Counted from the stretch's first letter, positions 1 to 9,180 are shown. The stretch is DNA of 10,111 nucleotides from Terana coerulea (GCA_024811115.1 JAKOGH010000299.1:1-10111); one strand, 5' to 3'. The notes: generated by a model not told the origin, from the sequence alone. Numbers and translations are program-made.

Positions 1-14
1 GATTTTAGAATGCA

Positions 15-2825
15 ATGAGCGACAGTACTTATTCCGATGACTCAATTGGTTTCCTACGTTTTATGCAAGTTTTATGGGCGACATTATGGGCGCTTTCCGC
101 ATCACGATTCACGTCGCCACTCGGCGCTCGCGTGAACGTTGCGCTTGACCATCACTCATTCGTGTACGAAATTCCACCGTGAAGCGAGTACTTGATCAAC
201 ATGCCGAAGAAAAAGGACCTTACACGGATCCGCCACAGTGCCACTATGTTGTGGTGGACAATCCATGGCCGGCATGGCATGGGCCAAATGCAAGACGTAA
301 CGATGACTATTTCCAAGCAGTGGGGACATGGCTCTGGTATGCGTCCAATAAAGCAGCGTGGCCAGAGACTATATACCACGTGGCACTGTATGTTGATCAA
401 CTTGTGGCCTACTTGCGCGGGGCGTGCTATATTGACTACATCATCTTTTGTGACATTTCAAAGCGAACAGATGTAGTGGTGAAGTTTGCTCTGGACTTCA
501 ATGTCAAGCCTTTATTGGGAACACATTTCTGGCCGGGATTCTCAACCGTTGTCGGTGAGAAGACTCAGATGAGCAAGATTTTGAGTTCAACTACAGAGCT
601 CAAGGTCACCCTGAATACCGTATGTACACAATCTGGACAACCGTAGGTTTCAGTCTCACGTTGGAGGACAGACCAATGGCAGATCCATGAAATTGAAAGT
701 TTTGAGCCTGCTAAATGGCAGGGTCCCAATGGCGTGCCTGTGAAACAGCCCTATCCTGCTGCAGTATGGGACGAGCTGCGTGGATGTCAGTGTGCTGACA
801 TTGCTCTTCCGATTCCAAAGCCACGTGAACAGCCTCAGGCCCTACAAGAACCTGCTCAAGCACCGCAGCCTCAGTTCAAACAACCTGTTGTATGTCTTCC
901 ACCTTTCGTCTTGTTGCAAGGTTCATGGCAGGAAATAATCTAACCGCTAGAACAGCCACTTGAGGAAGGGTCAAAATATTCGTTTGCAGCAGCCATGCCA
1001 GATGGAAGGCCGAAGGTGGAACCAGGTGTCAATTTGGAGATGCAGAAATTGATACGCCGAGAGATGGAGTCCATGCAACAGCAGGACCAATCCCATGAAC
1101 CAGTAAGAGCTCCTGTCGTGCCTCCATCCCCGCCATCACTACGTGGGTCTGTACAAACACTGGGAAGAGGTGAGTTATACCATCCTCAGGCTACTCAAGC
1201 TACATGTCCTTGCTGAAGAAGGTACCTGGCTGACGAAGGTACTTATTGTATAGATCGCCTTTTCAGCGGCAAGGCTGACCCATACGACGAAGGTGAGTAG
1301 GACTGGTTTAGCTGTGTCATGTATCAGTAGTTCACTATTGCAGAGGACGTGGCCCGGCGAGCACTGAAAAGTGAACCTGTCAATACCGGAATATACTCAC
1401 ACAGCGGGACCAATGTGGGGCAAGATCCCAGCTCAGTTGGCGTGAAACCCGAACCATGTATGGGTCACTATCATTATTTCTCCTCGTAGAATTACTTACT
1501 GGACTAGCGGTGACTGACCCTGACCTGGCGAGAGAATTCTATGAGCTGCAAAGGATCACGGAAGAGCAAGGTAGGCTTATGTTGACCTTAATCTCATACA
1601 TATAGTGTAACAACGCTAACTTCGGGTTTGCCAACTATTTATCTTCAGCAAGGACACGTCAAGAGTCTTCCACGGTGCTGCCGGAAAGTCAAGGTGCGAA
1701 TGCGAAATCAACCTTTGCGACGTAGTGCGCGACTCCGGAATTGGGATAATAACCTAGCCTATCTCGCGCAGGTTCACAAACCCCAACCAACGTCTCGAGC
1801 CCTGGAGGGAGCTCTGTCATCCGAGCACCGATATCTTTTGGTTGGTTCTCTTACCCGAGTTCAACACCCCAATAATCATTCATTTGCTGCGCAGACACCC
1901 TGAGCAATGTGAAGCGGGAATCAACGGAGCACTCGGCGTCCACGCGACCACCTAGCGAACGGCCCGAAACCCGAGAAAGGCCTCTCAGCCGCAATGAACC
2001 ATCTGGTCGGCAATCGTTCTCCGTATTCTGTTTACTGTGTTTTGAAATTCGTTCTGTTTGAACTTTTAGAGCATTACAGAGTAAAACCTGAGCCATCGGA
2101 TCACTCTGCTGTTCGGGAGGCGAGTGTGAAGCAAGAATATCGTGGGAGGTCTCTCAGCTATACGGAACCTCCTGGTACGTCTCGTGCGTTGCTTTACTGC
2201 TGTGTTCTTCTCAACATATGTCTTGTCCTATATGCAGAAACACCTCGGACACATTTAAAACCCGAACCACAAGACTTCTCGGTCAATCGGTCGCGCGAGC
2301 CCACTCGGCCGCCAGGTATGTCGTCGTTCGCTCCACTACCCTCGACCACTCACACTCAGCATTCTCCACGAAGTACAACCTCCCCTGTCACCACAACATC
2401 CCGGCCTTGCTTCTCGTGCGAATGCGAGTCCTTCTGGTAGCATGGGACCACTAGAAGCTTCATCTAGAGACCCACGCCGACAATGGAGCCAAGGACCGTA
2501 TGGTATCAAGGCCGAGCCTCAACCGTTCCATCTCCCGCCGAAACCAGGCGACATGTCGCAACGAGGATTTCCGCATAACCTACCTTCCAGGCCGTCGTCT
2601 ATGCTGCCATTAGGTCAGAGGGGGCATCCGAGCTTGGCCGGGGAGGTGCGTTTCGTTTTGTATCACCTTTACTTTACGCTCAACGCTACGTGTTGCACAC
2701 AGCTCCGCCTCGCACGAATGACTACCCTCGTGGCTATGGTGAAAGGGGTGAAGAGGGAGAACGACAGAGACGAGGAGGAGGCATGGGCCAAAAGGCGACG
2801 CATGCACGATCAAGGCAATACTTAA
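15..2825 (+). CDS. Unrecognised multi-exon nuclear-type protein with an array of psi-K-x-E (SUMO/synergy-control-like) motifs
   Basis: I do not recognise this family. My exon model is 15-131, 185-387, 471-502, 569-619, 672-889, 956-1169, 1254-1292, 1344-1457, 1508-1570, 1649-1693, 1772-1840, 1895-2005, 2070-2174, 2238-2315, 2374-2645, 2703-2825. It gives one frame of about 617 codons; introns are 50-84 nt, with 5' sites such as GTATGT and GTGAGT and CTCAC/CTAAC-like branch sequences. The N-terminal 200 residues are aromatic-rich and look globular; the rest is Pro/Ser/Gln/Arg-rich and probably disordered. Eight psi-K-x-E motifs (LKSE, VKPE, VKRE, VKPE, VKQE, LKPE, IKAE, VKRE) have Lys codons at 1367, 1445, 1912, 2084, 2129, 2258, 2508 and 2751; five are followed directly by Pro. 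The C-terminus has a basic KRRRM cluster behind an acidic stretch, resembling a nuclear localisation signal. The start is uncertain: bases 3-8 (TTTTAG) could be a splice acceptor, so the gene may begin outside the window. Exons 1-3 can also be joined through acceptors at 188 and 463, using another frame for exon 2. The frame between 2620 and 2748 is also doubtful. A role in transcription is inferred only from the motifs. Confidence 0.7.
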
Positions 2826-3252
2826 TTGACGTGCGACGCGCCGAGTTAAGAGTCGGATTCAAGTAGGAGTGGTGGTCGCCTGCAACGAATGATCTGTACC
2901 TTTGCTTATACGCCAAACCCAGAGCTATCCATTGACACTCTAGGACGCAGTGTAAATTGGTCAACGATGCTGTATTGGTTTCATCTATGCGCGGCACTCT
3001 GTGGGACATCTACTTGATCTGTACTTGTGCCACAAAGCTTCATCTATCCCAAATCCGGAGATCGTTCTTTATTACCGCTGGTGGTATACACATCCGTCAA
3101 TTGTGGGGCGGTTTAGACTGCCAACCAGGGACATCGACAATAGGAGCATCTGCGTTATGGGTAGCTTTTGGACATTCCCATTCACCGTAGTACATGTGTT
3201 GCACCATAATATATAACGCGGCGACCTGAAGGCTTTTATGCATTCGTGCACA
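2826..3252. other. Convergent intergenic region, no gene recognised
   Basis: This 427-base stretch lies between the stop codons of two convergent genes and must hold both 3' ends. The open frames inside it are all under 80 codons, overlap each other on both strands, and match no family I know. An AT-rich patch (ATAATATATAA, about 3206-3216) could serve as a 3'-end efficiency element for the leftward gene. I see no RNA gene or mobile element. Confidence 0.5.
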
Positions 3253-4729
<1,477 letters not shown>

Positions 4730-4765
4730 TGCAGACGGGTGCTGACAGTGAAAGGAAAAGTGTGT

Positions 4766-4772
4766 TGACTCG
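4766..4772. promoter_or_regulatory. TGACTCG, Gcn4/CPC1-type core upstream of LYS12
   Basis: TGACTC on the plus strand lies 37 bases upstream of the LYS12 ATG (leftward gene). TGACTC is the core recognised by Gcn4/CPC1 bZIP factors that induce amino-acid genes on starvation. A hexamer is expected several times in 10 kb by chance, and this one is close to the start codon, so function is inferred. Confidence 0.35.
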
Positions 4773-4791
4773 AAGACAGCTGGAAGACAGC
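4772..4791 (+). repeat. Short direct repeat GAAGACAGC x2 in the LYS12/tRNA spacer
   Basis: GAAGACAGC occurs at 4772-4780 and again at 4783-4791, an 11-base period, directly beside the TGACTC element. It may be a small tandem duplication in the LYS12 upstream region; no function can be assigned. Confidence 0.5.
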
Positions 4792-4850
4792 CTGGAAAGT
4801 GTATTTGGTGTGAATTAGGACAGTGACGTATTACCACGGACAATGCGGTA

Positions 4851-4944
4851 GGCGAGATGGCCGAGCGGTCTAAGGCGCTAGTTTCAGGTTTAACGAGCAA
4901 GTTACTAGTCAGAAATGGCGTGGGTTCGAATCCCACTCTCGTCA
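4851..4944 (+). tRNA. tRNA-Leu (anticodon CAG) with a 14-nt intron
   Basis: The acceptor stem GGCGAGA (4851-4857) pairs with TCTCGTC (4937-4943, one G-U), followed by discriminator A4944. The A box reads TGGCCGAGCGG and the B box GGTTCGAATCC. The anticodon stem CTAGT (4878-4882) pairs with ACTAG (4904-4908). The loop reads TTCAGG, giving anticodon CAG at 4885-4887; the 14 nt at 4889-4902 sit one base 3' of the anticodon, the canonical place for a nuclear tRNA intron. A long variable arm (about 11 nt) and a T arm GTGGG/CCCAC with loop TTCGAAT complete a class II leucine tRNA. The 3' CCA is not encoded. It is divergent from LYS12, 121 bases from its ATG. Confidence 0.95.
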
Positions 4945-4968
4945 TTGCACCATAGGAACGGAACTCTC

Positions 4969-4972
4969 TTTT
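4969..4972 (+). terminator. Pol III terminator T-run for tRNA-Leu
   Basis: A TTTT run preceded by CTCTC lies 24 bases after the tRNA 3' end. It is the first run of at least four T after the gene, the usual minimum for RNA polymerase III termination. Confidence 0.6.
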
Positions 4973-5081
4973 GCCTGGTGAAGCTTGAAGATGCACATAA
5001 TACTGCTTATTTTGCCATTGGCCCGTTGTTATCTTGCCAAAATATAGAATTGTTGGAGCAGTAACTAATAGTGTTTTAGCC

Positions 5082-5105
5082 CGGGGTCCGATTCCCCGTG
5101 TCGGA
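5082..5105 (+). pseudogene. tRNA 3'-half-like relic (T arm plus acceptor strand)
   Basis: A perfect 5-bp stem CGGGG/CCCCG (5082-5086, 5094-5098) closes a 7-base loop TCCGATT. It is followed directly by TGTCGGA (5099-5105), laid out like a tRNA T arm and the 3' acceptor strand with discriminator A at 5106. No complementary 5' acceptor (TCCGACA-like) or D/anticodon arm is seen in the preceding 130 bases. The B box reads GGTCCGATTCC, one mismatch from consensus. The acceptor and arm resemble tRNA-Glu/Asp types. It could be a truncated tRNA copy; chance similarity is possible. Confidence 0.45.
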
Positions 5106-5131
5106 AATATAGATTGCTATAATATTCCCTT

Positions 5132-5143
5132 TCTCTCTCTCTC
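5132..5143 (+). repeat. (TC)6 microsatellite
   Basis: Six uninterrupted TC units lie about 230 bases upstream of the CWC21-like start codon; a shorter CT tract recurs at about 5273-5282. Pyrimidine tracts of this kind are common in fungal promoters and 5' leaders. Confidence 0.8.
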
Positions 5144-5191
5144 ACATGGCTTTTATTTGTGAAATCAAACTCCCATCTGTGGGTTTGGACA

Positions 5192-5212
5192 GTGCCACAA
5201 ATTTAGTGGCAC
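5192..5212. repeat. Interrupted palindrome GTGCCAC-N7-GTGGCAC
   Basis: Perfect 7-base inverted arms flank AAATTTA. It sits about 160 bases upstream of the CWC21-like ATG, where it could be a dimeric protein-binding site or a small hairpin. No known factor is assigned. Confidence 0.7.
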
Positions 5213-5369
5213 CAGCTAAAGTAGAGGACTCGAATGGCCGCAGTTTACAGCATACACATGCATCCAAATCGTTTCTCTCTCTCAATGCGCTGCGAGCGCT
5301 TCGCATGCTAGCTCCCTGACCAGTGACCTCCACGACCCCAGTTAGGACTTGGTACCATTGGTTTCGACA

Positions 5370-6715
5370 ATGTATAACGGCATCGGTCTAACAACTCCGC
5401 GTGGAAGGTACGTGCAATGTTTATTTATGAAATATCACTCCTTAAAACCGTTCAAACAGTGGTACCAATGGCTACGTCGTGCGCAATATGTCGGTGCTGC
5501 GCTCGCACCAGACAGCTTCGGAACGTGCAGCTGCGTGGGACGTAGCGCCACCAAAACATCGTGAACCAGACGCAGAGATCCTTGAACACGAACGCAAGCG
5601 CAAAGTAGAGGTCAAATGTCTCGAATTGCAGCTCGAGCTTGAGGACAAAGGGTGCGTGGTCGTTGATGATGATGCAGTCAACTGTCGCTCAATCTGCTTC
5701 AGGCTGGATGAAGAGAAGATTGAAGAGGAGGTCGATGCCTTGCGTCAAAAGCTGCTCGCAGACTTGAATAGCATGCGGCCCGACATCAGGAGCCTCAAGC
5801 CCTCAGACCGTCACGGCATCGCTGCCGCCAAAAGGAGGAGCTCAGCAAGATGGCTCGGGCTCTCGGCACTCGCGGAGACTATACTGAAGGTGAAGCGTTT
5901 GATAGGGAAAAGCAAGAAGAGATCAAGTTGCGTAGGATGGCCGAGCGGGAGGAGCGGGATAGGCAGCGGGACGAGGAACGTGCTAAAATGCAGGCGCAGA
6001 AGGATAAATGGGAGGCAGAGCGAAAGGAAAGGGAGAGGCTCAGAAGAAGAGAGGAGGATAGGAGAAGGAAGGAAAGGGACGAAGACATGAAGAGACGTGA
6101 CCGGATGCCTCCGCCGCCGCCGCCGCCGCCTGGCCGCGATAGGGATAGAAGCAGGGACAGGGACAGGGACGTGAGGGACAGACGCAGCCGAAGTCCTCGG
6201 CGTGCAGCTCCACCTCCTCGCGACTTAGATCGTGACCGTGACTCTCGCCGTGGACCCCCATCCTCGCGGTCCCCTACCCCTCCCCGGCCCGCCGCCGAAG
6301 GCCCTCGTCCCGCTCTGCCTCCCCTCCACCCCGTTCTCGCCGTCGCTTCAGCTCGCGGTCGCCTACACCTCCTCGATACCGTCGCTCAGGCTCGGTCGAG
6401 CCGCCTTCACGGGCCGCTCGTGGCTTCTCTGGATCTCCTCCACCGCATGCAAGACGTACCAGCGAACTCGGGAGAGACCCCAGAGACAGAAGGGATAGGT
6501 CGCCACCGCCGCACATGCGTCAAGCCAGGCGGCGAACGCCTTCTCGGTCGCCGTCGCGTTCGCGGTCCCCTATGCGAGAGGACGACGACAGGCAGACCCG
6601 ATCACCTTCCCCTCCTCCTCGTGGCGAAAGAGGTTCCCGCCGCGGTAGATCTTCTTCAGCCGATTCCTCCATGTCTGTTAGCACGCAGTCAAGCCGCAGC
6701 AGGAGCAGGTCCTAA
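5370..6715 (+). CDS. CWC21: Pre-mRNA splicing factor, Cwc21/SRRM2 family, with RS tail (two apparent frameshifts)
   Basis: Cwc21 and its human relative SRRM2 are spliceosomal proteins acting in the nucleus near Prp8 in activated spliceosomes. Exons are 5370-5407, 5460-5651 and 5703-6715. Across the first junction the protein reads MYNGIGLTTPRGSGTNGYV, nearly identical to the SRRM2 N-terminus, which fixes both the start and intron 1. The cwf21-type helix LDEEKIEEEVDALRQKLL lies at about 78-95, and MARALGTR with a long Glu/Arg/Lys coiled-coil-like stretch at about 127-205. Then come eight prolines (213-220), RD repeats, and a serine/arginine tail to TAA at 6713-6715. Two net one-base deletions are needed: at the A4 run 5830-5833 (IAAAK to KEELSKMARALG) and near 6286-6297, where the RS frame resumes. 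Restored, it is about 414 residues. Intron 2 (5652-5702) is 51 nt with no in-frame stop, so its retention would insert 17 residues. Confidence 0.93.
6108..6131 (+). repeat. CCT(CCG)6CCT polyproline microsatellite in coding sequence
   Basis: Eight consecutive proline codons, six of them pure CCG, lie in the CWC21-like gene just before an Arg-Asp repeat segment (about 6135-6180). Proline tracts next to RS/RD stretches are typical of SR-related splicing proteins; the pure triplet run is likely length-variable. Confidence 0.85.
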
Positions 6716-6832
6716 TTGCATAGTTCATACTAGCACTTGTTTTCGCCAGTCTCATGCATGTGTGGCATCTTTCTGTAGTATGTGTAAGAGCTATCTGCTC
6801 TACGGAATTATCTTGTGCATAGAATATAGCCA

Positions 6833-6838
6833 AATAAA
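6833..6838 (+). terminator. Possible polyadenylation signal AATAAA
   Basis: AATAAA lies 117 bases after the CWC21-like stop codon, a plausible distance for a fungal 3' UTR. The hexamer is only loosely conserved in fungi. Confidence 0.35.
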
Positions 6839-6936
6839 TGACACCGAGGTCGATGCAGCGGCCCTCCTCCAGGGTCTCCGAAGCGTGGTCTTCCGCTAGA
6901 CGCCACCACCACCAATGGCAAAACTTCACAGTCACC

Positions 6937-6944
6937 ATGACTCG
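6937..6944 (+). promoter_or_regulatory. ATGACTCG, Gcn4/CPC1-type site upstream of ARG8
   Basis: ATGACTCG matches seven of eight bases of the Gcn4 optimum ATGACTCA and lies about 140 bases upstream of the ARG8 ATG, a usual position for general amino-acid control. Arginine genes are classic Gcn4/CPC1 targets. Binding is inferred. Confidence 0.5.
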
Positions 6945-7085
6945 TTCAGCACCTTCCCTCCGTGTTCTTCTTTCAAAAGCCCGTCATTTGTCGTGGAGGG
7001 TAGTACGAGCGAACTAGTCCCAGGCAACGAGCTCCAACCTCAACACTTACCGTAAAACGCCCGGATCTTCTTGTCCTCGCACACC

Positions 7086-9004
7086 ATGAGTACCCGCCAC
7101 CTCACTCGTGCTGCTCGCAAGGCCCTTGCAGGGAACACTAGGCCGACATCTGGCGTGCGTAGGGCATCTTCAGTCTCTCCGGAGGTATGTGCTTACCAAG
7201 CGAGCTGGGTGCTATCGCTGCTGAGAGAAATTGTCTGTAGCCTTTGCCCAAGGCTCCAAGTACTGGTTACTCTGCCGTGACGCATAGCGAAGACCCTTCT
7301 TCAGTTCCAGACCCCGTGAAGCCTCTTCTGGAAAAGGGGAACGCTTACCTGCTGCCTGTGTATGCTCGCCCGCCGTTTGTGTTGAGCCATGGGAAGGGTG
7401 CATACGTCTGGGATACGCAGGACCGAAAATACCTCGACTTTTGTGCCGGTATCGCTGTAAATGCCCTGGGACATGCGGACGAGGGCGTCGCTAAGGTGAG
7501 TGCTGTCCGATTTTTAACAATCCAGGCCATTCCCCGGCCAGGAGTGTGTGTTCACTCCTGGTAGCACTCTGCATTGCATTGCACTGCATGTCATGCGTCC
7601 CGCATGTTCACACACCTTTGGGAATGATCTTGTTCAGCTTGGATCGGAGGGTTTACCTTAATGCAAATGTCTGCGTCGTTCATAACGCTGCCTCCGTCAT
7701 TGGTTGCCTCTGCCCTGGGTCTAATTACTGACACCCGTCTGTTCATGCACAGGTTCTGGCCGCGGAAGCAGGCAAGCTCCTTCACACCAGCAACGCGTTC
7801 CACCATCAATGGAGCGCAAAGCTTGCTGAGCTTCTAGTTACTCTCACGCAAAAGGAGGGCGGGCTTGGGTGGGAAACCGGTTCATCACCCTCTGCCGCAG
7901 GCGCGAAAGCGTTTTTCGCCAACTCGGGCACAGAGGCGAACGAAGGCGCGCTGAAGATCGCGCGCAAGGTCGGCAAGGCACGGTGGGCCCGGAAGACCGG
8001 AAAGGAGTACGACGACCCTGCCTGCGACAAGTACGAGATCGTGTGTTTTGAAAATGCGTTCCACGGACGGTCAATGGGCGCGCTGAGCGTCACCACGAAC
8101 CCCAAGTACCAGAAGCCATTCGCGCCACTCATCCCTGGGGTAAAGGTGGGGACGTTCAACGCGACAGAACAGGTTGATAGTTTAGTCACTGAGAAGACGT
8201 GCGCCGTGATTGTGGAACCTATCCAAGGAGAGGGAGGCATCCACCTTGCTCAAAAGAGTTTCTTCGCGCGCTCCGGAAACGGTGTGACGAGACCGGTGCC
8301 GTGCTGATCTATGATGAAATACAGGTGAGTTCATCGCCCGAGCTCTGCCTCAGCCGTCGTTTCCGAAGTCAAAGAGCTGATGAGAATGTATTGGTTCTAT
8401 TCTAGTGTGGCTTGTACAGGACCGGGACCTTGTGGGCACACTCGACCATGCCTCGCGATTGTCATCCTGACATTGTCACAATGGCGAAACCCCTTGCAAA
8501 TGGCTATCCGGTTGGGGCGGTACTTATACGGAACAGTGTAGCAGAGGTTATGACCGCTGGTGTGTCATACCTGAAACTGATAAGAATTGTGTTTACTGAA
8601 GTTGGGGTTGCGCGGCAGGCACTCATGGGACGACGTTCGGCGGCTCGCCTCTGGCATGCGCACTGGGTTTCCATGTGCTGTCGCGAGTGTCGGAACCGTC
8701 GTTTGTAGCTCACATTCAAGAGACCAGCGCGTACCTCTCAGCCAGATTGTCGCAGCTGCCGAAGTGGTTCCCGGAGGTCCTCCATCCTGGTGTGCGAGGA
8801 ACTGGGCTTATTCTCGGGCTTGGTTTCAGGAACGTTGATCATCCGGGCAAGCTGGTGAAAATGGCGCGGGAACGGGGCGTATTGGTATTGACCGCAGGCA
8901 AGGACGCTGTGAGATTTGTTCCCAGCCTCAATATCGGACGCGCCGAGGTGGACATGGCGGTCGATGTGCTCGAGAGCTGCATCGGGGTGTTGGGCACCGC
9001 GTAA
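7086..9004 (+). CDS. ARG8: Acetylornithine aminotransferase, mitochondrial (one apparent frameshift)
   Basis: This PLP-dependent class III aminotransferase interconverts N-acetylglutamate semialdehyde and N-acetylornithine in arginine synthesis, in the mitochondrial matrix. Exons are 7086-7184, 7241-7495, 7753-8324, 8406-8559 and 8619-9004. The Arg/Ser/Thr-rich first 33 residues, without acidic residues until the last, look like a presequence and support the start. Signatures are NSGTEANE (175-182), [33 protein letters not shown] with PLP-pyridine Asp306, [13 protein letters not shown] with Schiff-base Lys337, and [14 protein letters not shown] net one-base deletion is needed at A4 8252-8255: after GGIHLAQ the conserved [15 protein letters not shown] reads in the next frame, while the unshifted frame stops soon after, at 8306. 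Restored length is about 488 residues, longer than the 423 of yeast Arg8, mainly at the N-terminus. Intron 2 (257 nt) is far longer than all others here. An in-frame alternative acceptor at 7252 would drop four residues. Ornithine aminotransferase is less likely given the presequence and motif spellings. Confidence 0.95.
7538..7561 (+). repeat. Perfect 9-bp hairpin inside ARG8 intron 2
   Basis: CCAGGAGTG and CACTCCTGG flank a 6-base loop TGTGTT, starting 42 bases after the 5' splice site of the 257-nt intron (7496-7752). A second, smaller stem CATGCG-TCC-CGCATG lies near 7593-7607, and short TGCAT repeats sit between them. Confidence 0.75.
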
Positions 9005-9173
9005 TAACGCAGATAAAATACCTGTGTTGTCAGCGGCGCCGTAGGGGATATAGAGGAATTTATGCTTACTCTTGTATCTAAGGAGTCAGCGGCGCGAGAG
9101 TAATGCTGAGGGCGGGAATAGTCGGGCACTGACCGCCCCGAACCCGCGTCTGCGCTAGGGAAATTGTGGGAGA

Positions 9174-9180
9174 CCAATCA
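9174..9180 (+). promoter_or_regulatory. CCAATCA box upstream of HEM1
   Basis: CCAATCA lies about 150 bases upstream of the HEM1 ATG in the expected strand. CCAAT is the site of the Hap2/3/5 (NF-Y) complex, which activates HEM1 in S. cerevisiae. Function here is inferred from position and precedent. Confidence 0.45.

Larger units (their letters stand above)
4973..5369. other. Intergenic region between the tRNA and the CWC21-like gene
   Basis: About 400 bases without a supported gene. It contains the tRNA-like relic, a TC microsatellite and an interrupted palindrome, and must include the promoter of the CWC21-like gene. A leftward open frame of 63 codons (5142-5333) resembles no protein family I know. 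Confidence 0.5.
6716..7085. other. Intergenic region: CWC21 3' end and ARG8 promoter
   Basis: This 370-base gap holds an AATAAA at 6833-6838 and a TGACTCG at 6938-6944. The gene start downstream is preceded by pyrimidine-rich sequence (TTCTTCTTTC around 6966) typical of fungal promoters. I see no additional gene; a long frame that runs through here is an overrun of the CWC21 shifted frame. Confidence 0.6.

Noticed and set aside
2957..3216. Overlapping short frames in the convergent spacer
   Set aside because: All are below 80 codons, in competing frames on both strands, with no recognisable domain or convincing splice structure.
4730..4996. Leftward open frame extending LYS12 N-terminally by about 89 residues
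   Set aside because: It crosses the tRNA-Leu gene in antisense, giving the familiar TRVGFEPTP artefact of antisense tRNA translation. The ATG at 4729 starts a typical mitochondrial presequence.
5142..5333. Leftward 63-codon frame
   Set aside because: It matches no family, overlaps the promoter region of the CWC21-like gene, and contains the palindrome and a microsatellite edge.
6716..6899. Continuation of the CWC21 frame beyond the RS-tail stop
   Set aside because: After about 6290 this frame is the shifted one. The RS/SP-rich reading in the other frame ends at 6713-6715 and is the credible C-terminus.
7546..7731. Small frame or extra exon inside ARG8 intron 2
   Set aside because: The conserved protein is contiguous across the intron ([10 protein letters not shown] to [11 protein letters not shown]), so an exon here would interrupt the family fold.
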